The notes under the pieces were generated by a model, which was not told where the DNA came from, did no database searches, and saw nothing but the letters and a program-made list of their open reading frames with translations. Of a DNA stretch of 64,000 nt, positions 41,454-50,997 are shown in pieces; the first letter of the stretch is position 1; each line of letters starts with the position of its first letter. A program made the translations under genes and the position numbers. Source of the stretch: Bacillota bacterium. Its GTDB lineage: Bacteria > Bacillota > Clostridia > Christensenellales > Christensenellaceae. The DNA lies in contig JAEYKI010000001.1 in the NCBI GenBank assembly GCA_023408315.1, forward strand, positions 209,414 through 273,413, read 5' to 3'.

Positions 41454-42455
41454 CTATTTTCCCTCCTTGGAATAATACGGCGTATGGCAGGGCTGATCGT
41501 ATAATTTTTTCAACTCGTCGTCCAGCTTCATGATGGTGACGGAAAATCCCCCCATTTCCTGGCAGGTACAATAGCTGTTGATGTCCCCGTCATACACCAA
41601 AATCCCCGCTTCGTCCAAAAGCTGCTTAATCCGCCGGTATACAATGGACATTTCCAGTATGCTGGTGGACCCCAGGCTATTTACCAGGACGCACACCTCG
41701 CTTGCAGGGGCAAGCGGCATATCCTGCACAATCGTATTAAACAGCGTGTCTGCTATGTCGTCCGCGCTCTGCATTACGGTGCGCATAACGCCGCGCTCCC
41801 CGTGCAGGCCCATTCCAAATTCTATTTCGTTAAGTCCCAGCTCAAACGTAGGTTTCTCCAGGCCCGGAATGGTTGCCGGCGACGTTGCAATACCCACAGA
41901 CCGGGTATTGTTGCGGGCTTTTTCCGCGGCGGCGGTTACTTCCTCCAGGGAATATCCCAAATCGCAAGCCGCTCCGGCAATCTTAAAGACAAACACATCT
42001 CCCGCCACGCCCCGGCGGTCTGCCATGCGCTCCGCCGGCGCCGACGCGCAGTCGTCCCAAACCCGCACATGCGCCGTTTTGATTCCCTCCTCCGCCAGAA
42101 GCTCTTCCGCCATATCAAAGTTCAGATTATCGCCCGCGTAGTTGCCGTATGAAAATAAAATCCCTCTGCCCGAATCCACCGCCTTGGCGGTCTCGTAAAT
42201 CGTTCCGGGATCGGGCGAGGCAAAAACATTGCCGCACGCAGCCGCATCCGCCAGCCCTTTGCCTACAAAGCCACAAAACATGGGCTCATGCCCGCTCCCT
42301 CCCCCAATAACCAACGCTACTTTTCCGGTTCTTTTTTGTTTACAGACCACTCCATTTACACCGGCCAGCTTTTTATAATATCTGGAATTCGCTTCAACAA
42401 AACCGTCAAGCATTTCCTTTACCACATCATTGGCTTCATTTATAATCTTTTTCAT
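41454..42455 (-). CDS. Dihydroxyacetone-kinase-type subunit K (second copy)
   Basis: A 333-aa DhaK: LVIGGGSGHEPMFCGFVGKG, LFSYGNYAGDNLNFDMA and IEFGMGLHGERG (covalent-binding His). I chose the ATG at 42455 after GGAAGGAGAGAG; the frame is open further upstream but that part has no family similarity. The stop is UAG, immediately followed in frame by the dhaL ATG. The two copies of DhaK in the window are clearly divergent, so they probably act on different substrates. Confidence 0.92.
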   Translation of the reverse strand: MKKIINEANDVVKEMLDGFVEANSRYYKKLAGVNGVVCKQKRTGKVALVIGGGSGHEPMFCGFVGKGLADAAACGNVFASPDPGTIYETAKAVDSGRGILFSYGNYAGDNLNFDMAEELLAEEGIKTAHVRVWDDCASAPAERMADRRGVAGDVFVFKIAGAACDLGYSLEEVTAAAEKARNNTRSVGIATSPATIPGLEKPTFELGLNEIEFGMGLHGERGVMRTVMQSADDIADTLFNTIVQDMPLAPASEVCVLVNSLGSTSILEMSIVYRRIKQLLDEAGILVYDGDINSYCTCQEMGGFSVTIMKLDDELKKLYDQPCHTPYYSKEGK

Positions 42456-42746
42456 ACCCTCTCTCCTTCCTTCGCCGCTACGGCGGCTATGCAAACTGTC
42501 TTTTGAAATGATTCCTTTTTTGATCTTGAGTTGTTCATTTTTTCCCTCCCTAACTGAATCCAGCCTTATCAGGGTTGGCGCCGGAACCCTTTTTGAGAAT
42601 AAAAAAGGCTCTGAACACTTTTTCGTTCGGGGCCTGTTCCTTAACGGTGAACCTATCCGCAACCATGTTACCCCAAATCTTTTGTCCAACATATAAAACG
42701 GATATTCATTTTTAAAAGATTTCCCCTGTCCAAGTCAAGTCTGTAA

Positions 42747-44228
42747 TTATTCCTTACACAAGAAAAACAGTCTATGCTGTGTCAGCTCGGTCTGGTTAAG
42801 CTCTGCTACCAGGCTTCCCTTTCTAATCACAAGCACGCGGTCGCACATTCCGGCCAGTTCGGAAAAATCAGAGGAAACCAAAATAATGGCCGCTCCTTTG
42901 CGTATCAAATCGTTGATGATATTATATATCTCAACCTTCCCCGCTATATCCACGCCCTTGGTAGGCTCGTCGAATACGTAAATGCTGCAGTTGGAGAACA
43001 CATTTCTTCCCACAAGCGTTTTTTGCTTGTTGCCGCCGCTCAAATACCTTACCTTCTGGTGGGTATCCGTTGTTTTAATCCCCAGCCTTCCCACAACGTC
43101 GGCACTTTTTTCTTCTTCCTTCTGCGGAGAGATCCATCTCCCGCGATATACCTTGTCCAGCCGCTTGATGGTAATGTTATGGGATACGGAAAAATCCATA
43201 AACAGGCCCTGTGCGTCCCTGTTCTCCGGCATGAATCCTATGCAGCCATTATGCTGCAGGCCTATCCGCTTTTTCCGGCTGGGCTTGCAGGGCAATACTT
43301 CCACTTCTCCAAAATCCAGCTTGTCCAGCCCAACAATCGCCTTTAAAAGGTTTGTCCGGCCCGACCCCACAAGCCCGGCAATTCCCAAAACTTCTCCACG
43401 GTGCAGCTCAAAGCTTATATCGTTCAAAAATTTATTTTGAATCTTTCTAACCCTTAATACAACTTCCCGCCTGGCAACCGTAAGCTTCGGGTAATGTTTC
43501 TTTATGTCATCGCCCAGCATCTTTTTAACAATGATGTCCTGTTGCGCATCCTCGGCAGGCATGCAGGCCGTAATTTCCCCATCCTTCATGATTGCGATTA
43601 CATCCGCAATTTTCATAGCCTCTTCTATCCTGTGCGTTATATAGATGACGGAAACGCCTTTGGCCTTTAATTCATTAATAACCTCATACACATACTGCAC
43701 CTCCGCCATTGTCAGCGAATCGGTCAGTTCGTCCAGCACCACCACTTTATATTCGCGCAGCAATATCCTTGCAAACTGTATCAGATATTTTTCCGCCAGT
43801 GAAAGATTCTTGGACTTCCGTTTGGGGCTGATATCCACATGCAGCCTGTCCAGTATCCTTTTTGTCTCCTTTTCCATCCGGGTCCAGTCCAAAATACCGT
43901 TTTCCGTAATCTCGCTTCCCAAAAAAAGGTTTTCCGTAACGCTTAATTCCCCAAACACAAAAATATCCTGCGGACAGCTGATAATACCGAGCTGCTTGGC
44001 GGCATAAGGGGAATTGATATTGGCTTCTTTTCCTTCCACAAAAATCTTACCGCCGCTCATCCGGGTTTCCCCCGTGATGATCTTTGTAAGAGTGGATTTG
44101 CCTGCGCCGTTGCTCCCAATGAGCGCACAAACCTGCCCGGCAAACAATTCCAATTGAATACCGGAAAGTATTTTCATACCGTTATAGATTTTAGAAACAT
44201 CCGCCAGTGTGAGTACTGCTTGGAGCAT
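42747..44228 (-). CDS. RbsA/MglA-type sugar ABC ATPase without permease partner
   Basis: A 493-aa double ATPase: first Walker A ALIGSNGAGKSTLTKIITG; the first-half signature is eroded (LSLAEKYLIQFARI) and Walker B reads VVVLDELTDSL instead of DEPT. The second half has GIAGLVGSGRTNLLKAIVG, YLSGGNKQKTLVG and YVFDEPTKGVDI. Its start touches the DeoR stop (1-bp overlap). No permease or binding protein is encoded between DeoR and dhaK, so it either serves another importer in the cell or is a leftover of a once larger operon. Confidence 0.87.
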   Translation of the reverse strand: MLQAVLTLADVSKIYNGMKILSGIQLELFAGQVCALIGSNGAGKSTLTKIITGETRMSGGKIFVEGKEANINSPYAAKQLGIISCPQDIFVFGELSVTENLFLGSEITENGILDWTRMEKETKRILDRLHVDISPKRKSKNLSLAEKYLIQFARILLREYKVVVLDELTDSLTMAEVQYVYEVINELKAKGVSVIYITHRIEEAMKIADVIAIMKDGEITACMPAEDAQQDIIVKKMLGDDIKKHYPKLTVARREVVLRVRKIQNKFLNDISFELHRGEVLGIAGLVGSGRTNLLKAIVGLDKLDFGEVEVLPCKPSRKKRIGLQHNGCIGFMPENRDAQGLFMDFSVSHNITIKRLDKVYRGRWISPQKEEEKSADVVGRLGIKTTDTHQKVRYLSGGNKQKTLVGRNVFSNCSIYVFDEPTKGVDIAGKVEIYNIINDLIRKGAAIILVSSDFSELAGMCDRVLVIRKGSLVAELNQTELTQHRLFFLCKE

Positions 44229-45040
44229 TACTCTCCCTCTCCCCTTATTAAAGAAGTCTTGATTCGATAGGATGTAAATATTTTAACGCCATTTTTAAAA
44301 AAATACGATTTGTATTCCTCCGAGATGTTTTCGTTGGTAATAACCGTATCCGAAGATGTAAGCGGGCCAATGCTCATCAGGGAGGTCTGCCCGAATTTCG
44401 TGTAATCGGCCACGATCACCATTTCTTTGGAAATCTTTTTGATCCAGTTATACATGTTATATTCCTGCATATTGGAAACGGTATATCCGCTTTCAAAATC
44501 GATTCCGCCTACGCCTATAAACGCCTTTGCTATAAATATATTTTTCAAAGACTTTAGGAACATATCGCCCGCCAGCGACATCTGCGTGTGCATCAGATTT
44601 CCGCCCGTTACAACCACATTGGAATTCCTGTTGTGCGAAAGCGCGCCCGCAACATACAGGTTATTGGTCACAACATTCACATTATCCCTGTACACAAGCG
44701 CTTTTGCGACATAAAAACAGGTCGTTCCCTGCCCAATGAATATCCATTCGTTATCCCGAATCAACTCCGCCGCAATTTGCCCAATATATTCCTTGTTGCG
44801 GTCGTATTCCAGGCTGCCGCCGGTCACATTGTCCTGCAAAGACTTTTGTTTGGAGTAATCCTCATTCAGAACAGCACCGCCATATGTTCTAAATATAAAT
44901 TTTTCTTTCTCCAGCAATTCCAGATCGCTTCTGATCGTCACGTCCGAAACATTTAAAAGAGCGCTTAAAGTGCCTACATCTACCCGTCCCCTGTCCAGAA
45001 TTACTTCCTTAATTTTTGCCAAACGCGCGGCCTTGAACAT
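44228..45040 (-). CDS. DeoR-family regulator
   Basis: A 270-aa protein with an N-terminal DeoR domain (RLAKIKEVILDRGRVDVGTLSALL, DVTIRSDLELLEKEKFIFRTYGGA) and a sensor domain (EWIFIGQGTTCFYVAKAL, VTNNLYVAGAL, VVTGG). It stands between the aldolase operon and the orphan ATPase/dhaKL genes and probably controls one or both. Confidence 0.92.
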   Translation of the reverse strand: MFKAARLAKIKEVILDRGRVDVGTLSALLNVSDVTIRSDLELLEKEKFIFRTYGGAVLNEDYSKQKSLQDNVTGGSLEYDRNKEYIGQIAAELIRDNEWIFIGQGTTCFYVAKALVYRDNVNVVTNNLYVAGALSHNRNSNVVVTGGNLMHTQMSLAGDMFLKSLKNIFIAKAFIGVGGIDFESGYTVSNMQEYNMYNWIKKISKEMVIVADYTKFGQTSLMSIGPLTSSDTVITNENISEEYKSYFFKNGVKIFTSYRIKTSLIRGEGE

Positions 45041-45222
45041 CCTCTTTACTCCAATTAAATATAAAACTTACATATATTTCTATTCTTATAAATTTATAAT
45101 ATTATATCACACTTCTTTTCAAATGTCTTTTTTCTTTTTATTATTCATAAAACTTCCTAAAAAAAGCTTAGGATAAATGCAATGGATTTTTTCTTATATG
45201 CAAAAAGAAAAAATTCAGCGCA

Positions 45223-45879
45223 TCATGTTTTTTCTTTGCCGTACGTATATAAAAAACGGTATCTTTCAGACTCCACATACTTTGGGGGAATCTCGTTAAT
45301 TTTAATCTGTCCAAGCAGGGACAAAAAAATATCGCTGGCTTTTTCTATTACCCTTGCCACCAATATGGCCTCCGCCAAATCTTTTCCGCAAGCAACGGGG
45401 CCGTGATTGCGCAATAGTACGCCGTTCCGGTCGCCAATCACTTCTGCAGCCGCCCTGCCCAATAAAATATGCTGCTCTGCAGGCACATACTCCCTGGTCA
45501 TCGGAATGCCTCCGCCTATAATTTGGGACATTTCCTCAACCACACAAGGCACCTCGTTGATGGCCGTTGCAGAAAGAGCCATTGCTTTTGGAGTATGCGC
45601 ATGAATGATTGCGCCCACATCCTCCCGCATACAATAAATCTGCCTGTGCACCTCTTTTTCGGAAGTCGGGTTTCTGTCTCCTTCCACCTTGTCCCCGTTC
45701 ATATCGATAACAACCATATCTTTGGAGGCCATGCTGTTGTAATCCACGCGGCTTGGCGTCATAATGATATGCTGCCCTATGCGCATACTCACGTTTCCCC
45801 ATGTGCCCATAAAATATTCCTTGCTCTGCAAGTATTGGCACGCTTGAATAATTGCGATCCTTTCTTGTTCGTATCTCAT
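45223..45879 (-). CDS. Class II aldolase/epimerase (FucA/AraD family)
   Basis: The 218-aa protein has the family zinc site (IIHAHTPKAMALSA, and VLLRNHGPVACG) and GTWGNVSMRI for the phosphate site. Members either cleave L-fuculose/rhamnulose-type 1-phosphates into DHAP and an aldehyde or epimerise ribulose 5-phosphate. Being last in an operon with an FGGY kinase and a ketose epimerase-like protein, aldol cleavage is more likely. ATG at 45879; 13 nt after the kinase stop. Confidence 0.88.
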   Translation of the reverse strand: MRYEQERIAIIQACQYLQSKEYFMGTWGNVSMRIGQHIIMTPSRVDYNSMASKDMVVIDMNGDKVEGDRNPTSEKEVHRQIYCMREDVGAIIHAHTPKAMALSATAINEVPCVVEEMSQIIGGGIPMTREYVPAEQHILLGRAAAEVIGDRNGVLLRNHGPVACGKDLAEAILVARVIEKASDIFLSLLGQIKINEIPPKYVESERYRFLYTYGKEKT

Positions 45880-45892
45880 TATCCGTCCCACT

Positions 45893-47422
45893 TCACAAAT
45901 TCAAAAATTCAGCCCGCAGCTTCCACGTTTCCCTGATTGCTTCATAAGTACGCTTATACAATTCATAAAAGCGCAAATAAATCTCATGTTTTTTCATATC
46001 CGGTTCATAAGTCTTGTCCATTTCAACCGTCTTCTCAACGGCTTCGCCATAGCTCTTATAATAGCCCTGCACCACGGCGTTGTTGATCACCACTCCCTTT
46101 GCGCCCAGTTCTTCGCCTTTAACCGTTACAATCTTCGTTCCAAGCGCATCCGCAAACATTTGACACCACACGGCGCTCTTCGCGCCTCCCCCGCACAGGG
46201 TTACCTGCTCTATTGCAAGGGGCATGCTCCGGTAGCAGTCCAGCATGGCGAACGCCACCCCTTCGTATGTGGCTCTCAGAATATCCGCCAGCGTATGCTT
46301 CACGCTGATTCCCGTATAACTTGCCCTGGCGCGCGGATCCGTAAACGGCGCCCGCTCGCCCCCGGCAAGCAAATATGGATGATACAGTATACCGTTTGAT
46401 CCTATGGGCACCTGGGCGACTATCTTTTCCATGTAGCCGTATATATTTTCACCGGCCGCGCCGGCATCCAGCTTCAGCTGTTTTCCAATAGTATCCAGCA
46501 TCCATTCAAGGTTTGGCGTGCCGGCCAGCGAAGCCATCAGCCGGAGCCATTTGCCTTCCATCACATGCGTCACGGTCATTCCGGCTTTTACATCGTCAGA
46601 AAGCGGGCGGTCTATCACCATTTCATGAAGCGCCGCCGTGCCTATGATGGAGCAGCAATGCCCCCGCTCAATCACGCCGCTTCCAAGCGCGCAGGCGGCA
46701 ACATCCATAGGCCCTGAAGTAACCGGTATGCCGCTGCTCAGCCCCAGCTCCGCCGCCGCTTTTTGAGAAACCGGAAAAACGTTTTCCTTGGCCGAAAAAA
46801 TAGGCGGATATTTGCTCCGGTATTTTTCCATTCCGCAGATGCGGAAGGCCTCGTCCAGGTACTGCCTGCTGTGGGGATCAATGAGCACCAGAGACTGGTC
46901 GGTAGCGTCTGTCGTCATTTCTCCCGTAAGCTTATAAAACAGATAATCCTTCAGGTGCAGGAAATACCGTGCCCGCTCAATGCTTTCCCGCTCGTGGGCT
47001 TCCATCCACTTCACAATCCCATTTTGGTTTCCGGTAAAAATACGCGTCCCGGTAATGTTAAACAGGCGGTCGCAGGTTCCGTCTTCCACCCATTTGTCCA
47101 CAATATCCGCCGCCCTGCCGTCGCAAAAGCAGGCGCCATTGCGCACAGGTTCGCCATTTTCATCCACCAGCCATAGCCCGTCTCCCTGCGCGGTAATGCC
47201 CATACCGGCTATTGTATCCTTTGGATATTTTGAAGCCAGATATTGAATACACTTTTTGGCTTTCTCCCAAATCTCATGCATATCCTCTTCATACTGATTT
47301 TCTTCCGGGAATATGCCTGTCAGGGGGTACGCTTTTTTATCGATCTCATTTCCGGCAAGATCAAACAACACCGCTTTTATACTTGTTGTTCCAGAATCAA
47401 TACCAATAAAATACTTCTCCAT
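45893..47422 (-). CDS. FGGY-family carbohydrate kinase
   Basis: The 509-aa protein has the N-terminal ASKHA phosphate motif (YFIGIDSGTTSIKAVLFD), GITAQGDGLWLVD, a mid-protein PVTSGPMDVAACALGSG loop and the C-terminal TLCGGGAKSAVWCQMFAD motif. FGGY kinases phosphorylate ketoses or polyols. It acts between the epimerase-like protein and the aldolase encoded on either side, so a 1-phosphorylated ketose is the likely product. The ATG at 47422 follows GAGGATGAAA. Confidence 0.92.
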   Translation of the reverse strand: MEKYFIGIDSGTTSIKAVLFDLAGNEIDKKAYPLTGIFPEENQYEEDMHEIWEKAKKCIQYLASKYPKDTIAGMGITAQGDGLWLVDENGEPVRNGACFCDGRAADIVDKWVEDGTCDRLFNITGTRIFTGNQNGIVKWMEAHERESIERARYFLHLKDYLFYKLTGEMTTDATDQSLVLIDPHSRQYLDEAFRICGMEKYRSKYPPIFSAKENVFPVSQKAAAELGLSSGIPVTSGPMDVAACALGSGVIERGHCCSIIGTAALHEMVIDRPLSDDVKAGMTVTHVMEGKWLRLMASLAGTPNLEWMLDTIGKQLKLDAGAAGENIYGYMEKIVAQVPIGSNGILYHPYLLAGGERAPFTDPRARASYTGISVKHTLADILRATYEGVAFAMLDCYRSMPLAIEQVTLCGGGAKSAVWCQMFADALGTKIVTVKGEELGAKGVVINNAVVQGYYKSYGEAVEKTVEMDKTYEPDMKKHEIYLRFYELYKRTYEAIRETWKLRAEFLNL

Positions 47423-47499
47423 TTTCATCCTCAAAACCGTTTGTTTTCCGTTTTTTTATACAAAAAACACACCTGCCGCAAAATGCTTTTCCGCAGCGC

Positions 47500-48378
47500 T
47501 TATGCTTCAAAATTTTTCTTGATAAAACCAAGTGACTCTATCAGCATTTCGTCCATCATTGTGTCCGTCATATTCTCGGGGAGCATACGCCTCCATACGC
47601 TGCCGCCTTCCTCTGCAACCGTACCCCCGGTATGCACCAACGGTTCAAACGAAACGCATTTATCGTAGCCTATGGTCCTCAGCGCCTGGCCAATCCGGGC
47701 CCAGGGCAGGAACCCGCCTTCGTGCGGAAGGTTGCGGTTGTTTGATCCCACATGGTAATGCCCAAGCCTGTCTCCCGCCGTGATAATGGCGCCGGCCAGA
47801 TCGTCTTCTTCCACCATTCCGTGGAAGGTATCCAAAAGCAGATTGATCTGCGGGTTTCCGGACGCATCGGCCAAGGCTTTCCCTTCTTTTGCGGTATTAA
47901 CCAGATACGTTTCAAACCGGTTTACTACTTCCAGATTCCAGCTCAGTCCATAGTCGGCCGCAAACGCGCCCACCTCGGAAAGCGATTTTGCCGCATATTC
48001 CAGCCTCTCCTGCTTATTGATGGGCTTATCAAAATTGCACCATGCGCCGTAATTGATGCCGGAAAAATTTCTGGCGCCAATCCTGCTCACCGCGCGGATC
48101 AATTCCTTCGCCTTTTCCACGGCAATTTTCCGTCCCTTTTGGTCGGGCTGCGAAAGATCCTGATCCCGTCCAAAGCCGCCTACGCAATACATCTCAACGT
48201 TGTTTGCCCGGCATGCAGCCAGGATATCGTCTACCTCCTTTTGCCGCATGGTAAGCACTCTGCCATAAAATATTTCAAGCACGTCAAAACCGCATTTGCG
48301 CGCGCGTTCTATCTTGCTTGGATAATCCGTTCCTTCCCAGTCCCTGCTCCAATAGCAATAACAAATTCCGTATTTCAT
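47500..48378 (-). CDS. TIM-barrel ketose 3-epimerase / isomerase family protein
   Basis: The 292-aa protein resembles D-tagatose/L-ribulose 3-epimerases: LEVVNRFETYLVNTAKEG, INLLLDTFHGMVEE, GHYHVGSNNR and CVSFEPLV give the four metal ligands (Glu, Asp, His, Glu) at the expected places. The same fold includes the erythrulose-phosphate isomerase LerI, so an isomerase role is possible. The upstream permease gene ends in UAG, in frame with this ATG, 12 nt earlier. Confidence 0.88.
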   Translation of the reverse strand: MKYGICYCYWSRDWEGTDYPSKIERARKCGFDVLEIFYGRVLTMRQKEVDDILAACRANNVEMYCVGGFGRDQDLSQPDQKGRKIAVEKAKELIRAVSRIGARNFSGINYGAWCNFDKPINKQERLEYAAKSLSEVGAFAADYGLSWNLEVVNRFETYLVNTAKEGKALADASGNPQINLLLDTFHGMVEEDDLAGAIITAGDRLGHYHVGSNNRNLPHEGGFLPWARIGQALRTIGYDKCVSFEPLVHTGGTVAEEGGSVWRRMLPENMTDTMMDEMLIESLGFIKKNFEA

Positions 48379-48390
48379 ATTATTATCCTC

Positions 48391-49389
48391 CTACACAGAA
48401 GCCTGTTTAGACCTGCGGATCGCGTCAATGGAAATCGCAATTAAAACAACCATGCCGGTGACTACCTGATCCCAGTACGAGGAAATGCCCAGCAAGCTGA
48501 TGCTGTAGGTAATCGCGCTCATCAAAAGTCCGCCTACAATGGTTCCAGGGATTCCCCCGCTGCCCCCGTTCATGGAGGTTCCGCCTAAAACAGCAGCCGT
48601 GATAGAGGGCATAACCCAGTTTTCTCCTATATTTACCTGAGATGAACCCATTCTCAAAACCATCAGTACGCCCGCTACGGCTGAAAGCAAGCCCGCCAGG
48701 CTGTAAACGCCCATTTTCGTCTTGTTCACACGGATGCCTACAATTTTGGAAGCCTCTTCGTTTCCGCCCACCGCATACACATGTCTTCCAAAAGAAGTAA
48801 ACTTGAGTATCAATATAAACAGAACGGCAAGACCGGCCATGATAATGGTAGGATAAGGTACAAACCCAAGAGAGCCTTGCCCTATAACCGTCACGTATTC
48901 CGGAATTCCGGTCAGCGGAAATCCCTGCGTGGCCACATAGATAATGCCGCGGAACAAAGCGCTTGTTGCCAACGTCACAATGAACGGCGTCAATTTAAGG
49001 CCGCAGATAAACAGCCCGTTCACCGCGCCCATGCCAACGCCTGCAATCAGCGCCACGCATATGGCCAAATATGGGTTGGCCTCCATCTTAAGCACCAGCA
49101 TTGCAAAAATCATGCTGCACAATCCGGCCATACTGGCTACCGAAAGGTCGATTCCTCCCAAAAGCAGCACAAGCGTTTGGGCAAAGCCTATAATAATAGT
49201 AAATGAAGCCGCTCTTGTGAATGTTGAAAAATTGTAAGCTGTATAAAAATTGCCTCCGGTTGCCAAATGCACCACCAAGGTGAGCATGATTGTTACAACA
49301 AATACCATGCCGGCTGTAGATTTGAACAGCGATTTGAATCCGTCCTCGATGGCCCGACCAAAACTTTTCTTGCGTAAACTTTGATCCAT
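48391..49389 (-). CDS. Ribose-type ABC permease (RbsC family)
   Basis: The 332-aa membrane protein carries VLLLGGIDLSVASMAGLCSM, AVNGLFICGLKLTPFIVTLATSA and AAVLGGTSMNGGSGGIPGTIVGG. A single permease here implies a homodimeric channel, unlike the paired permeases at 25-27 kb. The stop is UAG. Confidence 0.92.
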   Translation of the reverse strand: MDQSLRKKSFGRAIEDGFKSLFKSTAGMVFVVTIMLTLVVHLATGGNFYTAYNFSTFTRAASFTIIIGFAQTLVLLLGGIDLSVASMAGLCSMIFAMLVLKMEANPYLAICVALIAGVGMGAVNGLFICGLKLTPFIVTLATSALFRGIIYVATQGFPLTGIPEYVTVIGQGSLGFVPYPTIIMAGLAVLFILILKFTSFGRHVYAVGGNEEASKIVGIRVNKTKMGVYSLAGLLSAVAGVLMVLRMGSSQVNIGENWVMPSITAAVLGGTSMNGGSGGIPGTIVGGLLMSAITYSISLLGISSYWDQVVTGMVVLIAISIDAIRRSKQASV

Positions 49390-49417
49390 TTTGTATTCTC
49401 CTTCCGTATTTCCGAAA

Positions 49418-50905
49418 TTACTGCAGCGCTATTTTCAGAATATCTTCGCGCGCAAAACTCTCATCAGGCTTAATAATTCCTTTTATTTTTCCGCCAAACA
49501 TAACCATCATCCTGTCCGAGACAGTCAGCAATTCCTCTATTTCAGAAGAAATAATAATGATGGTTGTGCCGCTGTCAGCCATTTCGCGAATCAATTTATA
49601 AATTTCGCCCTTAGCCCTTACGTCTATGCCCCTTGTAGGCTCATCCAGTATTAACAGGTTTACTTTCTTTTCCATCCATCTTGCCAAGATTACCTTTTGC
49701 TGGTTTCCCCCGCTCAGGCTCTTGATAGGCACGCTGTTGGAAGGGGTCTTGATACGCAGTTTTCCAATATACCGATCAGATGTGTTTTTTGCTACCCGAA
49801 AATTAATGATTCCTTTTTTCTTTATTGTATCATAAGACGGCAGCATCATGTTTTCATACACCGATAAAATAGGAAACATTCCCAGCCTTCTGCGTTCTTC
49901 CGGCACAAGCCCAATTCCATTGCTGATTGCAACATCGGGAGAAGTGATATCTATTTCCTTGTTATTTATTTTAATGGTGCCGCTCTTCTTTTTGGTAAGG
50001 CCGTAGATACAACTGAAAAGCTCCGTTCTTCCCGCCCCCACAAGGCCCGCGACGCCAAATATTTCGCCTTTTTTAACCGAAAAACTTACGTCCTCAAACT
50101 CATGGTTTCTGGTAAAATTGCTGACTGCAAAAAATTCTTCCTCAGAATATTGTCTTTCTTCTTTAATGCTTTTCTCTATTTTTTCGTTCGCCATATGAAA
50201 GATCATGTCGTCAATACTAAACTCTTTTGTTCCGCCCACTTTTACCATACGGCCGTCGCGCATAATGCTTACCCGGTCCGAAAGCTCAGCCACTTCATCC
50301 AAGTGATGCGTAATCATGATAATAGATTTGCCTTCCGTTCTCAGTTTCCGGATGTTATCAAATAAATGCTTGGTTTCGTTTATTGTCAGAGAAGCGGTTG
50401 GCTCGTCGAATATAATGATCTGCGATCCAACCACAAGCGTTCGTGCAATAGACACAAGTTGTTGGTAAGCGGGGCTGATTTCACTCACCTTTTGCCTCGG
50501 GTCTATGTCCACGTTCAGCCTGCGCAAAATCTCTGTAGCTTGCTTTGTGGTTCTGTCCCAATCAATCAGGCCGTTTTTTTTCTTGATATGGTTTCCAAGG
50601 AAAATGTTCTCAGCAACCGATACATCTCTCACCAGGTTCAGTTCCTGCGGCACCATTCCAATTCCCTTTTCAAGCGCTTCAAACGGCGTCTTATTTTCTA
50701 TTTTAACGCTGTTCAAAAGCATCTCCCCCTCATTTGGCTGATGGATACCCATGAGCACATTCATCAGTGTGCTTTTCCCCGCGCCGTTTTCACCAATGAG
50801 CGCCATGATCTCGCCCTGTTTTATACTGAAATCCACATGATCCAGCGCCAGTGTTCCAGGAAACTCTTTGACTATTCCTTTCATTTCTAAGATATATTCA
50901 CTCAT
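49418..50905 (-). CDS. Ribose-type ABC ATPase (RbsA family)
   Basis: The 495-aa double ATPase has Walker A MALIGENGAGKSTLMNVLMG and Walker B IIIFDEPTASLTINE in the first half. The second half has GVAGLVGAGRTELFSCIYG, SLSGGNQQKVILARWM and LLILDEPTRGIDV. ATG 50905 follows GGAGGAAGC. It drives the importer made with the neighbouring permease and binding protein. Confidence 0.93.
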   Translation of the reverse strand: MSEYILEMKGIVKEFPGTLALDHVDFSIKQGEIMALIGENGAGKSTLMNVLMGIHQPNEGEMLLNSVKIENKTPFEALEKGIGMVPQELNLVRDVSVAENIFLGNHIKKKNGLIDWDRTTKQATEILRRLNVDIDPRQKVSEISPAYQQLVSIARTLVVGSQIIIFDEPTASLTINETKHLFDNIRKLRTEGKSIIMITHHLDEVAELSDRVSIMRDGRMVKVGGTKEFSIDDMIFHMANEKIEKSIKEERQYSEEEFFAVSNFTRNHEFEDVSFSVKKGEIFGVAGLVGAGRTELFSCIYGLTKKKSGTIKINNKEIDITSPDVAISNGIGLVPEERRRLGMFPILSVYENMMLPSYDTIKKKGIINFRVAKNTSDRYIGKLRIKTPSNSVPIKSLSGGNQQKVILARWMEKKVNLLILDEPTRGIDVRAKGEIYKLIREMADSGTTIIIISSEIEELLTVSDRMMVMFGGKIKGIIKPDESFAREDILKIALQ

Positions 50906-50945
50906 AAGCTTCCTCCAGTCAATGGACAATCTGCTTGTTAAATTA

Positions 50946-50975
50946 GGTTCCGCCCTGTAAAAACAGGGCGGAACC
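50946..50975 (-). promoter_or_regulatory. Intercistronic stem-loop after binding-protein gene
   Basis: A 13-bp perfect stem (50946-50958 with 50963-50975) around an AAAA loop, 22 nt after the binding-protein stop and without a U-run. Same geometry as the hairpin at 870-899. Confidence 0.6.
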
Positions 50976-50997
50976 CCTCTGTTCCAGATGGTGTGTT

